Shown one piece after another: positions 1 to 8,622 of a DNA stretch of 64,000 nt. The translations under genes were made by a program, and so were the position numbers. How positions within the stretch are numbered: position 1 is the first letter of the stretch; each line of letters starts with the position of its first letter. The stretch is from NCBI RefSeq assembly GCF_000612805.1, contig NZ_HG964407.1, forward strand, positions 186,001 through 250,000, given 5' to 3'. The notes below the pieces were generated by a model. The model was not told the DNA's origin, made no database searches, and saw only the letters and a list, made by a program, of their open reading frames with translations. This stretch comes from Bacillus ndiopicus (GTDB lineage Bacteria > Bacillota > Bacilli > Bacillales_A > Planococcaceae).

Positions 1-58
1 TTATTTACTTTATTTGCCCTTGCTTTCTGGGCTATGTTTTCTACTTTCTAAACAAAAA

Positions 59-86
59 TGGATTTTGCAAAAAACTGCAAAATCCA
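59..86. terminator. Bidirectional intrinsic terminator
   Basis: Perfect 11-bp inverted repeat TGGATTTTGCA / TGCAAAATCCA with a 6-nt loop, flanked by A-rich sequence on the left and a T run on the right. It lies just downstream of the leftward DUF1801 gene and would work in either direction. Confidence 0.8.
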
Positions 87-91
87 CTTTT

Positions 92-511
92 TTATTCTGG
101 ATATGTTGTCTGTAAAAACACAACCGATTGCTTAATTAATGCCTTTAAAATATCCACATCAATATCTGCTATTTTATTGATATAAACACAGGCCTTTCCT
201 GTTGTATGCTTACCGAAGTTATTAAGCAGTGCCTCACGTGCTGGATCACCTGGTGCAAAATATAAACTAATTTTTGCCTTGCGAGGTGAAAAGCCAACCA
301 ATGGTGCATCTCCCTCATGCCCTGAAGCATATTTATAATGATACTTACCAAAACCGATAATGCTTGGTCCCCACATTTTTGCCTCATAGCCTGTTACCTC
401 AGTAAAAATTTCTAATAATGCGTAAGCATCCTCCCGTTTTTTCACACTATCTACACCTTCAATAAATTCAATAACACTGCTGTCCGTTTCTTTCGTTTTT
501 GGCTCATACAT
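92..511 (-). CDS. DUF1801 (YdhG/frataxin-like fold) domain protein
   Basis: This 139-residue cytosolic protein has the DUF1801 pattern: an N-terminal helix with SVIEFIEGVDSVKKREDA, a central WGPSIIGFGKYHYKY segment, and a beta strand with KAKISLYFAPG. Family members have a frataxin-like fold and a few bind iron, but most have no assigned job. The start at 511 follows a good AAAGGAGGAG ribosome binding site. It stands alone, with a terminator immediately downstream and the regulator at 600 divergent. Its function is not shown by the sequence; a second, better characterised DUF1801 protein (Fra) is at 55781. Confidence 0.8.
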   Translation of the reverse strand: MYEPKTKETDSSVIEFIEGVDSVKKREDAYALLEIFTEVTGYEAKMWGPSIIGFGKYHYKYASGHEGDAPLVGFSPRKAKISLYFAPGDPAREALLNNFGKHTTGKACVYINKIADIDVDILKALIKQSVVFLQTTYPE

Positions 512-599
512 TGTATCTCCTCCTTTTCTTTATAAAATAAAGGTTTTTCTTTAAAATAAGATTAACGCATTTAATAATATTTAGGAAAGGGAATGCACT

Positions 600-1505
600 A
601 TGACCATTCAACTCCAAGAATTATTTTCAACATATCAACGCTATAAAGTAAAGCCTGTAAGTTTACAAGATGATTCTTACTGTTTCTACTCCCCTCAAGC
701 AGAAGAATGGTTTTCTGTTGCTAAGCGAGAGGTTAGCACACGCGATTATGAATGGCTAAGCACTCTTTATATTGAAATAATGGCTACAGTAAGTACTCCT
801 CGAGAGGAGTGGCATGCATTTTTATATACACAGGGTGATATACCTGTAAAGCAAGCCGCAAAGCAAATGCGAGTTATTCAATTAGTATTTTCTAACGACT
901 CACCTTCCTTTGAGGATTTATCAGAGGCTTTATTAAATTTTTTTCATTCAAATTCAATAATACTCCAAGCTTCCTCGAAGCATTTTATAGTCATTGAATA
1001 TAAAGCCCAATCTATAAATGGTAAGGAGGATTTCATTGCACTTATACGCACACTCGAAGTAGATTTTTTCGCTCGAATTCATTTATATCAAGGTGAGTTT
1101 TATGTAGTGGATGAGAACTTTCCACTAAAATTTCAACGCGAAGTACAATGGTTTGAAGAATGTATCCATTATAAAAATACGGGGCAAGTGTATTCTTTCG
1201 AGATGATATTACCCATTTTACTTATGAAACAAATGCCTTCTTCAATATTACAATTTATTGAGCAGCAAATCGTAATACCATTACAATCTGACGAGGAGCT
1301 ACTAAATACTGTAAAGGTATTTTATGAATGTGGCTTGAATAGTTCAATCACATCAAAAAAATTACATATTCATCGCAATACACTTAATTATCGTCTTCAA
1401 AAATTTCAAGATATAACAAATATCTCAACAAAAAGTATGGATGGAGCAATCGTTGTTTATTTTGCAAGCTTTTTGCAGACCTTTTCAAAAAATGCACAAA
1501 AATAA
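600..1505 (+). CDS. PucR/CdaR-type helix-turn-helix regulator
   Basis: 301-residue protein with a C-terminal HTH_30 (PucR C-terminal) domain at about residues 235-285, recognised by the core IHRNTLNYRLQKFQDIT. The remaining 230 residues are not a recognisable sensor domain; there is no classical PucR or CdaR N-terminal domain that I can see. The start follows AGGAAAGGGAATGC. It is read in the same direction as the sugar-ABC ATPase gene 82 bp downstream, an arrangement that suggests it controls that ATPase and perhaps a carbohydrate regulon. The regulated ligand is unknown. DNA-binding role is secure by family; target is inference. Confidence 0.8.
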   Translation: MTIQLQELFSTYQRYKVKPVSLQDDSYCFYSPQAEEWFSVAKREVSTRDYEWLSTLYIEIMATVSTPREEWHAFLYTQGDIPVKQAAKQMRVIQLVFSNDSPSFEDLSEALLNFFHSNSIILQASSKHFIVIEYKAQSINGKEDFIALIRTLEVDFFARIHLYQGEFYVVDENFPLKFQREVQWFEECIHYKNTGQVYSFEMILPILLMKQMPSSILQFIEQQIVIPLQSDEELLNTVKVFYECGLNSSITSKKLHIHRNTLNYRLQKFQDITNISTKSMDGAIVVYFASFLQTFSKNAQK

Positions 1506-1509
1506 TGTC

Positions 1510-1573
1510 TGAAAATTGGGCGTTTTCAACATAGGCTTTTTCGCTTGTTTTCTATACACTAAAAAAAACAAGC
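1510..1573 (+). promoter_or_regulatory. Inverted repeats between regulator and ATPase gene
   Basis: Two structures are visible. TGAAAA-N7-TTTTCA at 1510-1528 is a possible operator. A 9-bp stem GCTTGTTTT / AAAACAAGC at 1543-1573 ends exactly where the AAAGGGG ribosome binding site of the ATPase gene begins. The stem could terminate the regulator message weakly or restrict translation of the ATPase. Role is inference. Confidence 0.45.
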
Positions 1574-1587
1574 AAAGGGGTATTACG

Positions 1588-2685
1588 ATGGAAAAAGTAG
1601 TATTAAAAAATATTTTCAAAAAATATGAAGGTGACGTAACTGCAGTTAAAGATTTCAATTTAGCAATTCAAGATCAAGAATTTATCGTACTTGTCGGTCC
1701 TTCTGGCTGTGGGAAATCAACGACTTTACGTATGATTGCAGGGCTGGAGGAAATTTCATCAGGGGATTTCTTAATTGATGGAAAAAGAATGAATGATGTA
1801 CCTCCAAAAGACCGAGATATTGCAATGGTCTTCCAAAACTATGCGCTATATCCGCATATGACGGTATTTGATAATATGGCTTTTGGCTTAAAGCTACGCA
1901 AATTTTCGAAACAGGAAATTAAAGAGCGTGTACATAATGCAGCAGCTATTCTTGATTTAGAGAAATATTTAGACCGTAAACCAAAGGCTTTATCGGGGGG
2001 ACAGAGACAGCGTGTTGCACTTGGCCGAGCAATCGTTCGTGATGCGCATATCTTCTTAATGGATGAGCCTTTATCTAACTTAGATGCTAAATTACGTGTA
2101 CAAATGCGAGCTGAAATTACTAAGCTACATCAACGTTTAAAAACAACTACGATTTATGTAACGCATGACCAAACAGAGGCTATGACGATGGCATCTCGCC
2201 TTGTTGTTATGAAGGATGGTATTGTACAGCAAATAGGCACACCCGAGGAAGTATATGGAACACCTGAAAACAAATTTGTTGGTGGTTTTATTGGCTCCCC
2301 ATCTATGAATTTCTTTAAAGGGGTTTTACAAGAGGGTGGTATTAAAATTGGAGATACTGTGCTAACAGTTCCAGCAGAGCAACATCAGCTACTAAAGGAG
2401 CAAGGCTATATTCAAAAGGAGCTATTCCTTGGCATTCGCCCAGAGCATATTTATGAGGGTTCCTCTGTCAATTTAGAATCATTCTTTACAGAAGTAACAG
2501 CTAATGTAGAAGTATCTGAATTAACAGGAGCGGAGTTAATGCTTCATACACAGCTTCATGGTCAGCCATATATCGCGCGTGTTAACTCTGATACAAAAAT
2601 TGCTCAAGGACAATTAGCTAAGCTCTTCTTTGATATGTCACGCGCCCATTTCTTCGATTTGGATACTGAGGTACGCATCCGCTAA
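1588..2685 (+). CDS. ugpC: Multiple-sugar ABC transporter ATPase, MsmX/UgpC family
   Basis: 365-residue ATPase that energises carbohydrate ABC importers at the cytoplasmic face. Walker A GPSGCGKS is at residues 37-44, the signature LSGGQ at 135-139 and Walker B FLMDEP at 156-161, followed by a C-terminal OB-fold regulatory domain with the GIRPEH motif. I place the start at 1588 because AAAGGGG lies 7 nt upstream; an open frame extends further left but lacks a site. The permease and binding-protein genes at 9.4-12.9 kb have no ATPase of their own, and MsmX-type ATPases are known to serve several sugar importers, so this is the likely energy subunit for that system. Confidence 0.93.
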   Translation: MEKVVLKNIFKKYEGDVTAVKDFNLAIQDQEFIVLVGPSGCGKSTTLRMIAGLEEISSGDFLIDGKRMNDVPPKDRDIAMVFQNYALYPHMTVFDNMAFGLKLRKFSKQEIKERVHNAAAILDLEKYLDRKPKALSGGQRQRVALGRAIVRDAHIFLMDEPLSNLDAKLRVQMRAEITKLHQRLKTTTIYVTHDQTEAMTMASRLVVMKDGIVQQIGTPEEVYGTPENKFVGGFIGSPSMNFFKGVLQEGGIKIGDTVLTVPAEQHQLLKEQGYIQKELFLGIRPEHIYEGSSVNLESFFTEVTANVEVSELTGAELMLHTQLHGQPYIARVNSDTKIAQGQLAKLFFDMSRAHFFDLDTEVRIR

Positions 2686-2696
2686 GATAAAACAAT

Positions 2697-2769
2697 TACC
2701 CCAGCTAATCCTTGTCTAGATTTTTCTGAGCAAGCTCAGAAAAGTCTGGACTATAGTTAAGCTGGGGTA
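2697..2769. terminator. Bidirectional terminator between convergent genes
   Basis: Long imperfect hairpin with outer arms TACCCCAGC / GCTGGGGTA and an inner perfect arm pair TTTTCTGAGC / GCTCAGAAAA. It separates the ATPase gene from the convergent ROK kinase gene and has a T-rich flank at 2774-2784. Confidence 0.8.
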
Positions 2770-2782
2770 TAATAATTTATTT

Positions 2783-3658
2783 TTATTTTAATGCTGCTCC
2801 GTAGAGTCCTGCATCTCCTCTATTTATACTGCCTTCGATAGCTCTCTCTTTTCCTGCAAAGATAGTATTTTCAAAACGGTCTTTTAACTCTTCTTGAATG
2901 CGCTCTACAATAATAGGGTGGTGATTGAAGAAGCCACCTCCTAGTACTATACAATGTGGGTCAAGTAATAAAATAATTTGCTCTAACTGCTTGCTTATTT
3001 GCTGAACTAATTGCTCAATAATTTTTGAAATAATTGCATTTCCTTGATAATAAAGTATCATCATATCCTTTAATGTTATGCTGTGAGCATTTAGCAACTG
3101 CCTTCCTAGCTTTTCAATAGCTGGACCTGCAACTTTTTCCTCCAATGTTGCTCCGTCTGTACTAACAACATTAAAACCAATCTCTCCTGCAAAGCCAGCC
3201 CCTCTAACAAACTCTCCATTAACAATTGTGCAGCAAGAAATACCTGTACTTAATGTCATATAAACCATTGTTTCCTTGGAAAATGACCTAGCTCTATATT
3301 CTCCCCATGTAGCCATATACACATCGTTATCCATCTTAATATGAGCATGTGGGAAAATATTTGCTAACCGGTCACAAATAGGGAACTTCTCCCATGGGAT
3401 ATTATTTTGAAAAACAGCAATTCCTTGCTGTGGTTCAACAATACCTGGTACACCTACACACACTTTCGAAATATCCTTTACTGAGATTTCTTGCTCCTCA
3501 CATAAGGTTTGAAAGCTTGCAAGTAAACAATTGAATAACGCTTCTCGACTCGTTTTATCACTAGGCACTTCTTTTCTATTTATTAATTGCTGATTTTGAT
3601 TGAACAAAGCTGTCGCTAACTTTGTTCCGCCTATATCTGCTACTAAAATAAAACTCAT
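2783..3658 (-). CDS. ROK family sugar kinase
   Basis: 291-residue ROK protein. The N-terminal phosphate-binding motif DIGGTKLA (residues 8-15), the VGVPGIV turn and the GAGFAGEIGFNVV segment place it in the family. ROK kinases phosphorylate free hexoses or N-acetylhexosamines using ATP in the cytoplasm. It lacks the usual cysteine-rich zinc motif (CxCGxxGC) after the GEIG segment and has phenylalanine where many members have histidine. No HTH domain is present, so it is a kinase and not a ROK repressor. It ends the leftward amino-sugar gene set, so I infer that it makes the 6-phosphate of an imported N-acetylhexosamine. Substrate is not proven. Confidence 0.85.
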   Translation of the reverse strand: MSFILVADIGGTKLATALFNQNQQLINRKEVPSDKTSREALFNCLLASFQTLCEEQEISVKDISKVCVGVPGIVEPQQGIAVFQNNIPWEKFPICDRLANIFPHAHIKMDNDVYMATWGEYRARSFSKETMVYMTLSTGISCCTIVNGEFVRGAGFAGEIGFNVVSTDGATLEEKVAGPAIEKLGRQLLNAHSITLKDMMILYYQGNAIISKIIEQLVQQISKQLEQIILLLDPHCIVLGGGFFNHHPIIVERIQEELKDRFENTIFAGKERAIEGSINRGDAGLYGAALK

Positions 3659-3767
3659 ACTATCACCACCAAATGACTAATCTATTCCGCCTCAACGAAC
3701 TAAAGTTCTTGTTTTGAAACCTACTAATAAATCTGGAAATAACAAGGCGTTCGAATGCTATAGGGAA

Positions 3768-4781
3768 TTAAAGGCTTACTACTTGCGTTAAATTGCGTGG
3801 CTTATCTGGGTCAAAGCCTTTAAATATCGCGCGTTGATACGCTAAAAGCTGGAAGTAAGGAACAACCTCGACAAGTCGGTTTAAATCGTCTAATTCATCC
3901 GACAGTTTAATAATTAAATCAGATTGTAATTCCTCATTAGCAACCCCTATTACGATAACGAACCCACCAAGCTTTTGAATATCTTTAATTAATGCTTGGT
4001 CATACTCCTTCGTTTCCTTTTGTGTAAATAAAACAACAACTGTTTCTTTATCTACAATAGAAATTGGACCGTGTCGGAATTCTAAATTAGAGTAGCTTTC
4101 ACATTCTGTTTGTGTCATTTCTTTTAGCTTCAGTGTTGCTTCCTTTGCCAAGCCATTATAAGCACCTGAGCCTAAGAAAATAAAGCGTTTTTTCGTTACA
4201 TCCTCTGTTACTTGCTTTAATTGTTCCCCTTTTTCCAGCGCAGCACTTACGAATGCGGGTACTTTATTTAACTGTTCTAATACATCAGCACGTTTGCTCT
4301 GTTTCGCTGCATAGAGCTGCAATGCATAAAGCATATTTGAGAATGACTGTGTCATAACTACGCTTTTCTCTGAAATACTATTTAAAGCAATTACTTCTTG
4401 AGTCACTTCAGCCATAGGTGTATCACCATTACATGTAACTGCCATTGTCTTAATATTAGATGCACCTTTTAAATGTTCTAATGCAATAATTATTTCCGAA
4501 GTTGTACCGGAACGTGAAATCCCAACAATGCGGTATTTTTTACTTGGTAAAATATGCGTACTAGTGTGTAAAAATAACTCCGATGCTGGAACTGCTAGAG
4601 CTAGCTCTCCTGTTACAGCTTGGTAATAGCGTGCAGCGGCAATTGCTAAATAAAATGATGTACCACAGCCTGTAAATAATGTGATGTCTACAGCTTCCTC
4701 GTTAAATATTTGTTCTTGTACAATTTTATTTGTTTTTTCTAGCTGATTAGCCTGTGTCATAATTTCATTATACGTATGCAT
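3768..4781 (-). CDS. SIS-domain sugar-phosphate deaminase/isomerase (AgaS/GlmS-C-like)
   Basis: 337-residue protein with two SIS domains. The first carries TGCGTSFYLA and GISRSGTTSEI, and the second carries FLGSGAYNGLAKEATLKLKE followed by an EFRHGPIS segment, as in the isomerase half of glucosamine-6-phosphate synthase. It has no glutaminase domain. Such stand-alone proteins deaminate and isomerise hexosamine 6-phosphates (AgaS for galactosamine 6-phosphate, NagB-II for glucosamine 6-phosphate). Next to a tagatose-type kinase and aldolase, the galactosamine route to tagatose 6-phosphate is the simplest reading. A leftward ribosome binding site AGAGGGA precedes the start. The exact sugar is inference. 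Confidence 0.85.
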   Translation of the reverse strand: MHTYNEIMTQANQLEKTNKIVQEQIFNEEAVDITLFTGCGTSFYLAIAAARYYQAVTGELALAVPASELFLHTSTHILPSKKYRIVGISRSGTTSEIIIALEHLKGASNIKTMAVTCNGDTPMAEVTQEVIALNSISEKSVVMTQSFSNMLYALQLYAAKQSKRADVLEQLNKVPAFVSAALEKGEQLKQVTEDVTKKRFIFLGSGAYNGLAKEATLKLKEMTQTECESYSNLEFRHGPISIVDKETVVVLFTQKETKEYDQALIKDIQKLGGFVIVIGVANEELQSDLIIKLSDELDDLNRLVEVVPYFQLLAYQRAIFKGFDPDKPRNLTQVVSL

Positions 4782-4796
4782 AATAAATCCCTCTTT

Positions 4797-5729
4797 TTAT
4801 TTTATTTTTGTTATAAGTAACTGTTTGGCAAAATCCTCGACAACCTGTAAATGTACCTTGCCAATGTCTTTTTCACTTGCGTTGGCTGAGCCGCATGCAA
4901 CAGCCCATTTATAAGCCTCGCTGTACGGTGCACCTTGTGATAATTTATACGTGAGCCCCCCTAAAAAGGAATCTCCGCTACCTACTGTATTAACAACTTC
5001 TATTTTCGGTGCATTTACTCGAAATACACCAGATTCATTAATGAATAGCGCTCCTTTAGCTCCTAGAGAAAAGCAAATATGTTCAATGCCTAACGCTTGT
5101 AGCCTTTCACCAGCCTGTATTAAATCCTGCTCTGATTCAACTGCTTTACCAAGAAGCTGTGTAACCTCATCCTCATTTGGCTTAATCGCGAAAGGTACTG
5201 CTCGTACCCCTTCATATAAAGCTTCGCCGCTTGTATCAAGCATGACCCGAGCCCCTTTTTGCTTTAATAGCGTAATCATCGTTGCATAAGCAGTTGTCGG
5301 AAGTCCTTTAGGTAAGCTACCTGATAATACGAAATAAGTGGATTTCTTTGTTTGCTCCTTCAGCCATAAAAGCAATCGCTGCCATTCCTCAGGTTGAATT
5401 GTCGGTCCTTGTTCTAATAGTTCTGTTATATTTTCTGTTTGCTTATCAATGACAGTTAAGCAAACTCGACTTTCTCCCGCTATATGAACAAATTCAGCAT
5501 GCATTTTTTCCTCTTTTAATAGCAAGTCGATTTTCTTCCCATTTAAGCCTCCAACGAAACCGCTAATACATGCCTGACCACCTAGAGCTGTAATAACACG
5601 TGCAACATTTACGCCTTTGCCTCCACCTTGCTGACGCTTGTTGATAACGCGATTTGTCTGACCAACTATAAAACTATCCATCTCATAAACTTGGTCAATT
5701 GCTGCATTTAAAGTAATTGTTGTAATCAT
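4797..5729 (-). CDS. PfkB-family 1-phosphofructokinase/tagatose-6-phosphate kinase
   Basis: 310-residue ribokinase-fold kinase of the LacC/FruK subgroup. The signature GGGKGVNVARV is near residue 36 and the C-terminal catalytic motif NTVGSGDSFLGG, with the proton-abstracting aspartate, is near residue 250. The family phosphorylates fructose 1-phosphate or tagatose 6-phosphate at the remaining primary position. Its start overlaps the stop of the aldolase gene by four bases (ATGA), so the two are translationally coupled. With that neighbour the likely product is tagatose 1,6-bisphosphate. Sequence alone does not separate tagatose from fructose substrates. Confidence 0.9.
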   Translation of the reverse strand: MITTITLNAAIDQVYEMDSFIVGQTNRVINKRQQGGGKGVNVARVITALGGQACISGFVGGLNGKKIDLLLKEEKMHAEFVHIAGESRVCLTVIDKQTENITELLEQGPTIQPEEWQRLLLWLKEQTKKSTYFVLSGSLPKGLPTTAYATMITLLKQKGARVMLDTSGEALYEGVRAVPFAIKPNEDEVTQLLGKAVESEQDLIQAGERLQALGIEHICFSLGAKGALFINESGVFRVNAPKIEVVNTVGSGDSFLGGLTYKLSQGAPYSEAYKWAVACGSANASEKDIGKVHLQVVEDFAKQLLITKIK

Positions 5730-6568
5730 TTTTGTAACATCACAATCTTTTGCTGTACTAGCTCTACTAATGCTTCACGTGCTGGAAGAAAGTATTTTCT
5801 AGGATCATTTTCATTTGGGTTTTGGATAAAGAAAGCTCGCAGTTGCTCAGCAAATAAATCCTTTAGCTCTGTTGAAAAATTCACTTTGGCAATACCGTAA
5901 TTCATTGCTTTGCGTACACTTGCTTCTGGGACACCTGATGCACCATGCATTACTAACGGTATGTTGGTTACATTGTGAATTTCTTCTAAAAGCTCAAACT
6001 GTAACTTCGGCTCTTGCTTATACTTGCCATGTGCTGTACCAAAGGCTGGTGCAAATGATTGAATCCCTGTTTCTTGCACAAATCGTTCCGCAAGCTTTGG
6101 GTCTGTAAAGAAGGCATTTTTTTCATCTACCTCTAAATCATCCTCTACGCCGCCAATCGTACCTAGCTCTGCTTCGACAGGTACATTCACCGCACTAGCT
6201 ACCTCAACAACTTTTTTTACTAGTTGGATATTTTCTTCAAAAGGTAGATGAGAACCATCAATCATAACTGATGTATAGCCTGCTCTTAAACATTCCATTA
6301 CTACACTAAACGATTCACCGTGGTCTAAATGTAATGCTACTGGCACTTTAGCTTGTTCAGCAGCAGCCTTTGCCATTGCAATCATATATGGCATCTCAAC
6401 ATACTTATATGTGCTTGAAGTTGTTTGTAAAATAACTGGAGCCCCTTCTTTTTCTGCCCCAGTTATAATCGCTTTAATAATTTCTAAATTATGCGCCCCA
6501 AAAGCGCCAATAGCATAATTATTTTTATAAGCATCTTGTAGCATTTCAGTTGTAGTAACTAATGTCAT
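5726..6568 (-). CDS. Class II ketose-bisphosphate aldolase (GatY/KbaY/AgaY type)
   Basis: 280-residue zinc-dependent aldolase. The motif ALHLDHGES carries the catalytic aspartate and a zinc histidine, VEAELGTIGG carries the conserved glutamate region, and GTAHGKYK and VMHGASGVPE carry the other zinc histidines and phosphate loop. The family cleaves tagatose or fructose 1,6-bisphosphate to dihydroxyacetone phosphate and glyceraldehyde 3-phosphate. It is the first gene of the four-gene block aldolase-kinase-SIS-ROK and has a GACGGAGGAG ribosome binding site. In E. coli the AgaY/KbaY type acts in N-acetylgalactosamine and galactitol breakdown, matching the neighbours here. Confidence 0.92.
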   Translation of the reverse strand: MTLVTTTEMLQDAYKNNYAIGAFGAHNLEIIKAIITGAEKEGAPVILQTTSSTYKYVEMPYMIAMAKAAAEQAKVPVALHLDHGESFSVVMECLRAGYTSVMIDGSHLPFEENIQLVKKVVEVASAVNVPVEAELGTIGGVEDDLEVDEKNAFFTDPKLAERFVQETGIQSFAPAFGTAHGKYKQEPKLQFELLEEIHNVTNIPLVMHGASGVPEASVRKAMNYGIAKVNFSTELKDLFAEQLRAFFIQNPNENDPRKYFLPAREALVELVQQKIVMLQK

Positions 6569-6612
6569 TTTTACTCCTCCGTCAACGGGTTGTTGGTATA
6601 ATTTAAAACGCA

Positions 6613-6640
6613 GAAACTCATAGAAAATGACTATGAGTTT
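6613..6640 (-). terminator. Terminator or processing hairpin after the GntR gene
   Basis: Perfect 10-bp arms AAACTCATAG / CTATGAGTTT with a 7-nt loop overlap the GntR stop codon and lie only about 45 bp ahead of the aldolase gene. It may separate regulator and catabolic messages, although no full promoter is obvious in the remaining gap. Confidence 0.6.
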
Positions 6641-7370
6641 AGTTTAGCTCTGTGTAGAAGCGACAACGGTCACCTCTTACAATGGAAATACAAAATTCTA
6701 CAGGCCGATCTAATGTATCAAATGCTGTTCGCTCAAGTAATAGAGCAGGTCGCCCTACATCTGTTTTTAATAAATGTGCCTCATCCTTTCGAATAAGTAC
6801 AGGCTCAAAAGCTTCTTTAGCTCTTACAACAACAATATCTAAACGCTGTGCTAATAAACTATATAATGAAACTGAGCTAACCTCGTTTAGAATATCGATA
6901 TCTTTGATGATTTTTTTCGGTAAAAAAGAAGATTCCAATACGATTGGCTCATTGTCTGCAAAACGTAGTCGCTTCACTTCAATAACTTGTTCATCCTCTT
7001 CTAATTCAAGACCCTGTCTTACTTTTGTAGAAGGATATACTACTTGGATTTCCAATACTTCATCCCTTGGATTTAACCCTTTTTCCTGTAAAACGCGGCT
7101 GAAGCTATAGAAACCACCAAGTGACTGTTCGAATCGTGGCTTCGAAACAAATGTACCTTTGCCTTGAATACGATACAGTTTCCCTTCTTGCACTAATTCT
7201 TCAATCGCTTTTTTGGCTGTATTACGGCTCACCGAAAACATTTCCATCAATTGATTTTCTGAATCTATTTTATCCTCTGGCTTCCATTCGCCTGATTGGA
7301 TTTTAGCTGATAATCTTTGTTTCAATTGGTGATACAATGGAATTACACTCGTTGAATCTAAAGGTCTCAT
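6639..7370 (-). CDS. GntR/HutC-family repressor with UTRA domain
   Basis: 243 residues. The N-terminal winged helix (about 8-75) includes SENQLMEMFSVSRNTAKKAIEELVQEG and the GKGTFVSKP wing, followed by a UTRA ligand-binding domain ending in LLERTAFDTLDRPVEFCISIVRGDR. This is the NagR/YvoA and AgaR-like arrangement, in which a sugar phosphate releases the repressor from DNA. It lies between the deacetylase and the aldolase block on the same strand, so it most likely controls this amino-sugar set. The effector is probably an amino-sugar 6-phosphate; that is inference from family and position. Confidence 0.9.
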   Translation of the reverse strand: MRPLDSTSVIPLYHQLKQRLSAKIQSGEWKPEDKIDSENQLMEMFSVSRNTAKKAIEELVQEGKLYRIQGKGTFVSKPRFEQSLGGFYSFSRVLQEKGLNPRDEVLEIQVVYPSTKVRQGLELEEDEQVIEVKRLRFADNEPIVLESSFLPKKIIKDIDILNEVSSVSLYSLLAQRLDIVVVRAKEAFEPVLIRKDEAHLLKTDVGRPALLLERTAFDTLDRPVEFCISIVRGDRCRFYTELN

Positions 7371-7443
7371 ATTTTCACATCCTCTTCCTCATCTGTTGTT
7401 ATCATCAATATATCATCTAATTAAAAGGATGCCTATTCTTATA

Positions 7444-8622
7444 TTATTTCTGTTCAAAAGCTAAGCTCCCTAAACAGAAGGTTTTTTCTACTTCTCCATT
7501 AGTATTTAACCATACTATATCAGCATCTTTTCCTACAGCAAGCGAGCCTTTTTTATCAGCAATACCTAAATGAATTGCTTGATTCAAAGATACAAGGCGA
7601 ACTTGTTCACTTAATGATAAAGAGAGCCATGCTTCTATATTTTTTCTTGCCTCATTCATATTTAATACACTTCCTGCTAATGAGCCTGTCTTGCGTTGGA
7701 TACAGCAATTATTTACTACCTCTACCTCTTCGCCACCAAGCGAATATACTCCATCTGGCATCCCTTTCGCACGAATACCATCAGTAATAACAAGCATTCG
7801 CTCTAGCCCTTTCATTTTGCGTACTAATGCTAGTAAATCTTTATGAAAATGCACATTGTCTGGAATTAACTCGACGTATACTTCATCCTCTAGCAACACT
7901 GCACCTGCAACACCTGGATCGCGATGATGAATACCTCGCATCCCATTAAATAAATGTGTTGCATGTGTAACACCTGCCCTAATTGCCTGAATTGTCGTAG
8001 CATAATCCGCATCTGAATGGCCAATTGAGGCAATAATACCTTTTTGACATAATGTTTTTAGCAATGCGAAATCTATATCCTCTTCAGGTGCAAATGTTAC
8101 AAGGCGTATTATATGATTCGACTGTTCATGTAAATGATGAAACTGCTGTACGTTAGGCTTCAAAATAGCTGCTTCAGGTTGCGCCCCCTTTTTAGAACGA
8201 TTAATAAAAGGACCTTCTAAATGAATGCCCAACATTTGCGCTACATCATTTGGCTGGTTAGCATTATATACCGCAAGTGCGCAAATAGCTGCTTCAATTT
8301 CTGGCATTGGGCAAGTCATTGTAGTTGCTAAAAAGGAAGTTACACCTTCACTGGCCAAATGCCTAGCTATTTCAGCATAGTACTTTGGATTAGCATCCAT
8401 AAAATCATAGCCGATTGCACCGTGAATATGTATATCAATCATGCCAGGTATCACATAGCCTTGCTGCTCGCAATCAATTACATTTTCCATCATTAATAAG
8501 GGAGGGCAGTGCTCCATTTTATCTAGCGCTGCAATTTTTCCATCTTTCATTTGTAAAAAGCCATTAAATAAAATGCCATCTTCCATTACAATATTGGCAT
8601 GAATAAGCCAAGTATGCTTCAT
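7444..8622 (-). CDS. nagA: N-acetylhexosamine-6-phosphate deacetylase (NagA family)
   Basis: 392-residue amidohydrolase-fold enzyme. The metal motif IPGMIDIHIHGAIGYDF is near residue 57, LGIHLEGPFINRSKKGAQ near 140, IGHSDADY near 205 and VITDGIRAKGMPDG near 285, where the aspartate is catalytic. The family removes acetate from N-acetylglucosamine 6-phosphate or N-acetylgalactosamine 6-phosphate in the cytoplasm. Its start overlaps the yesL stop. No glucosamine deaminase nagB is nearby, but a SIS protein and tagatose-type enzymes are, so AgaA-like activity on the galacto epimer is a real alternative to NagA. The symbol denotes the family. Confidence 0.9.
   Translation of the reverse strand: MKHTWLIHANIVMEDGILFNGFLQMKDGKIAALDKMEHCPPLLMMENVIDCEQQGYVIPGMIDIHIHGAIGYDFMDANPKYYAEIARHLASEGVTSFLATTMTCPMPEIEAAICALAVYNANQPNDVAQMLGIHLEGPFINRSKKGAQPEAAILKPNVQQFHHLHEQSNHIIRLVTFAPEEDIDFALLKTLCQKGIIASIGHSDADYATTIQAIRAGVTHATHLFNGMRGIHHRDPGVAGAVLLEDEVYVELIPDNVHFHKDLLALVRKMKGLERMLVITDGIRAKGMPDGVYSLGGEEVEVVNNCCIQRKTGSLAGSVLNMNEARKNIEAWLSLSLSEQVRLVSLNQAIHLGIADKKGSLAVGKDADIVWLNTNGEVEKTFCLGSLAFEQK

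Noticed and set aside
4951-5289. A 112-residue plus-strand frame inside the PfkB kinase gene
   Set aside because: Antisense shadow of a clear kinase gene; no ribosome binding site or family motif.
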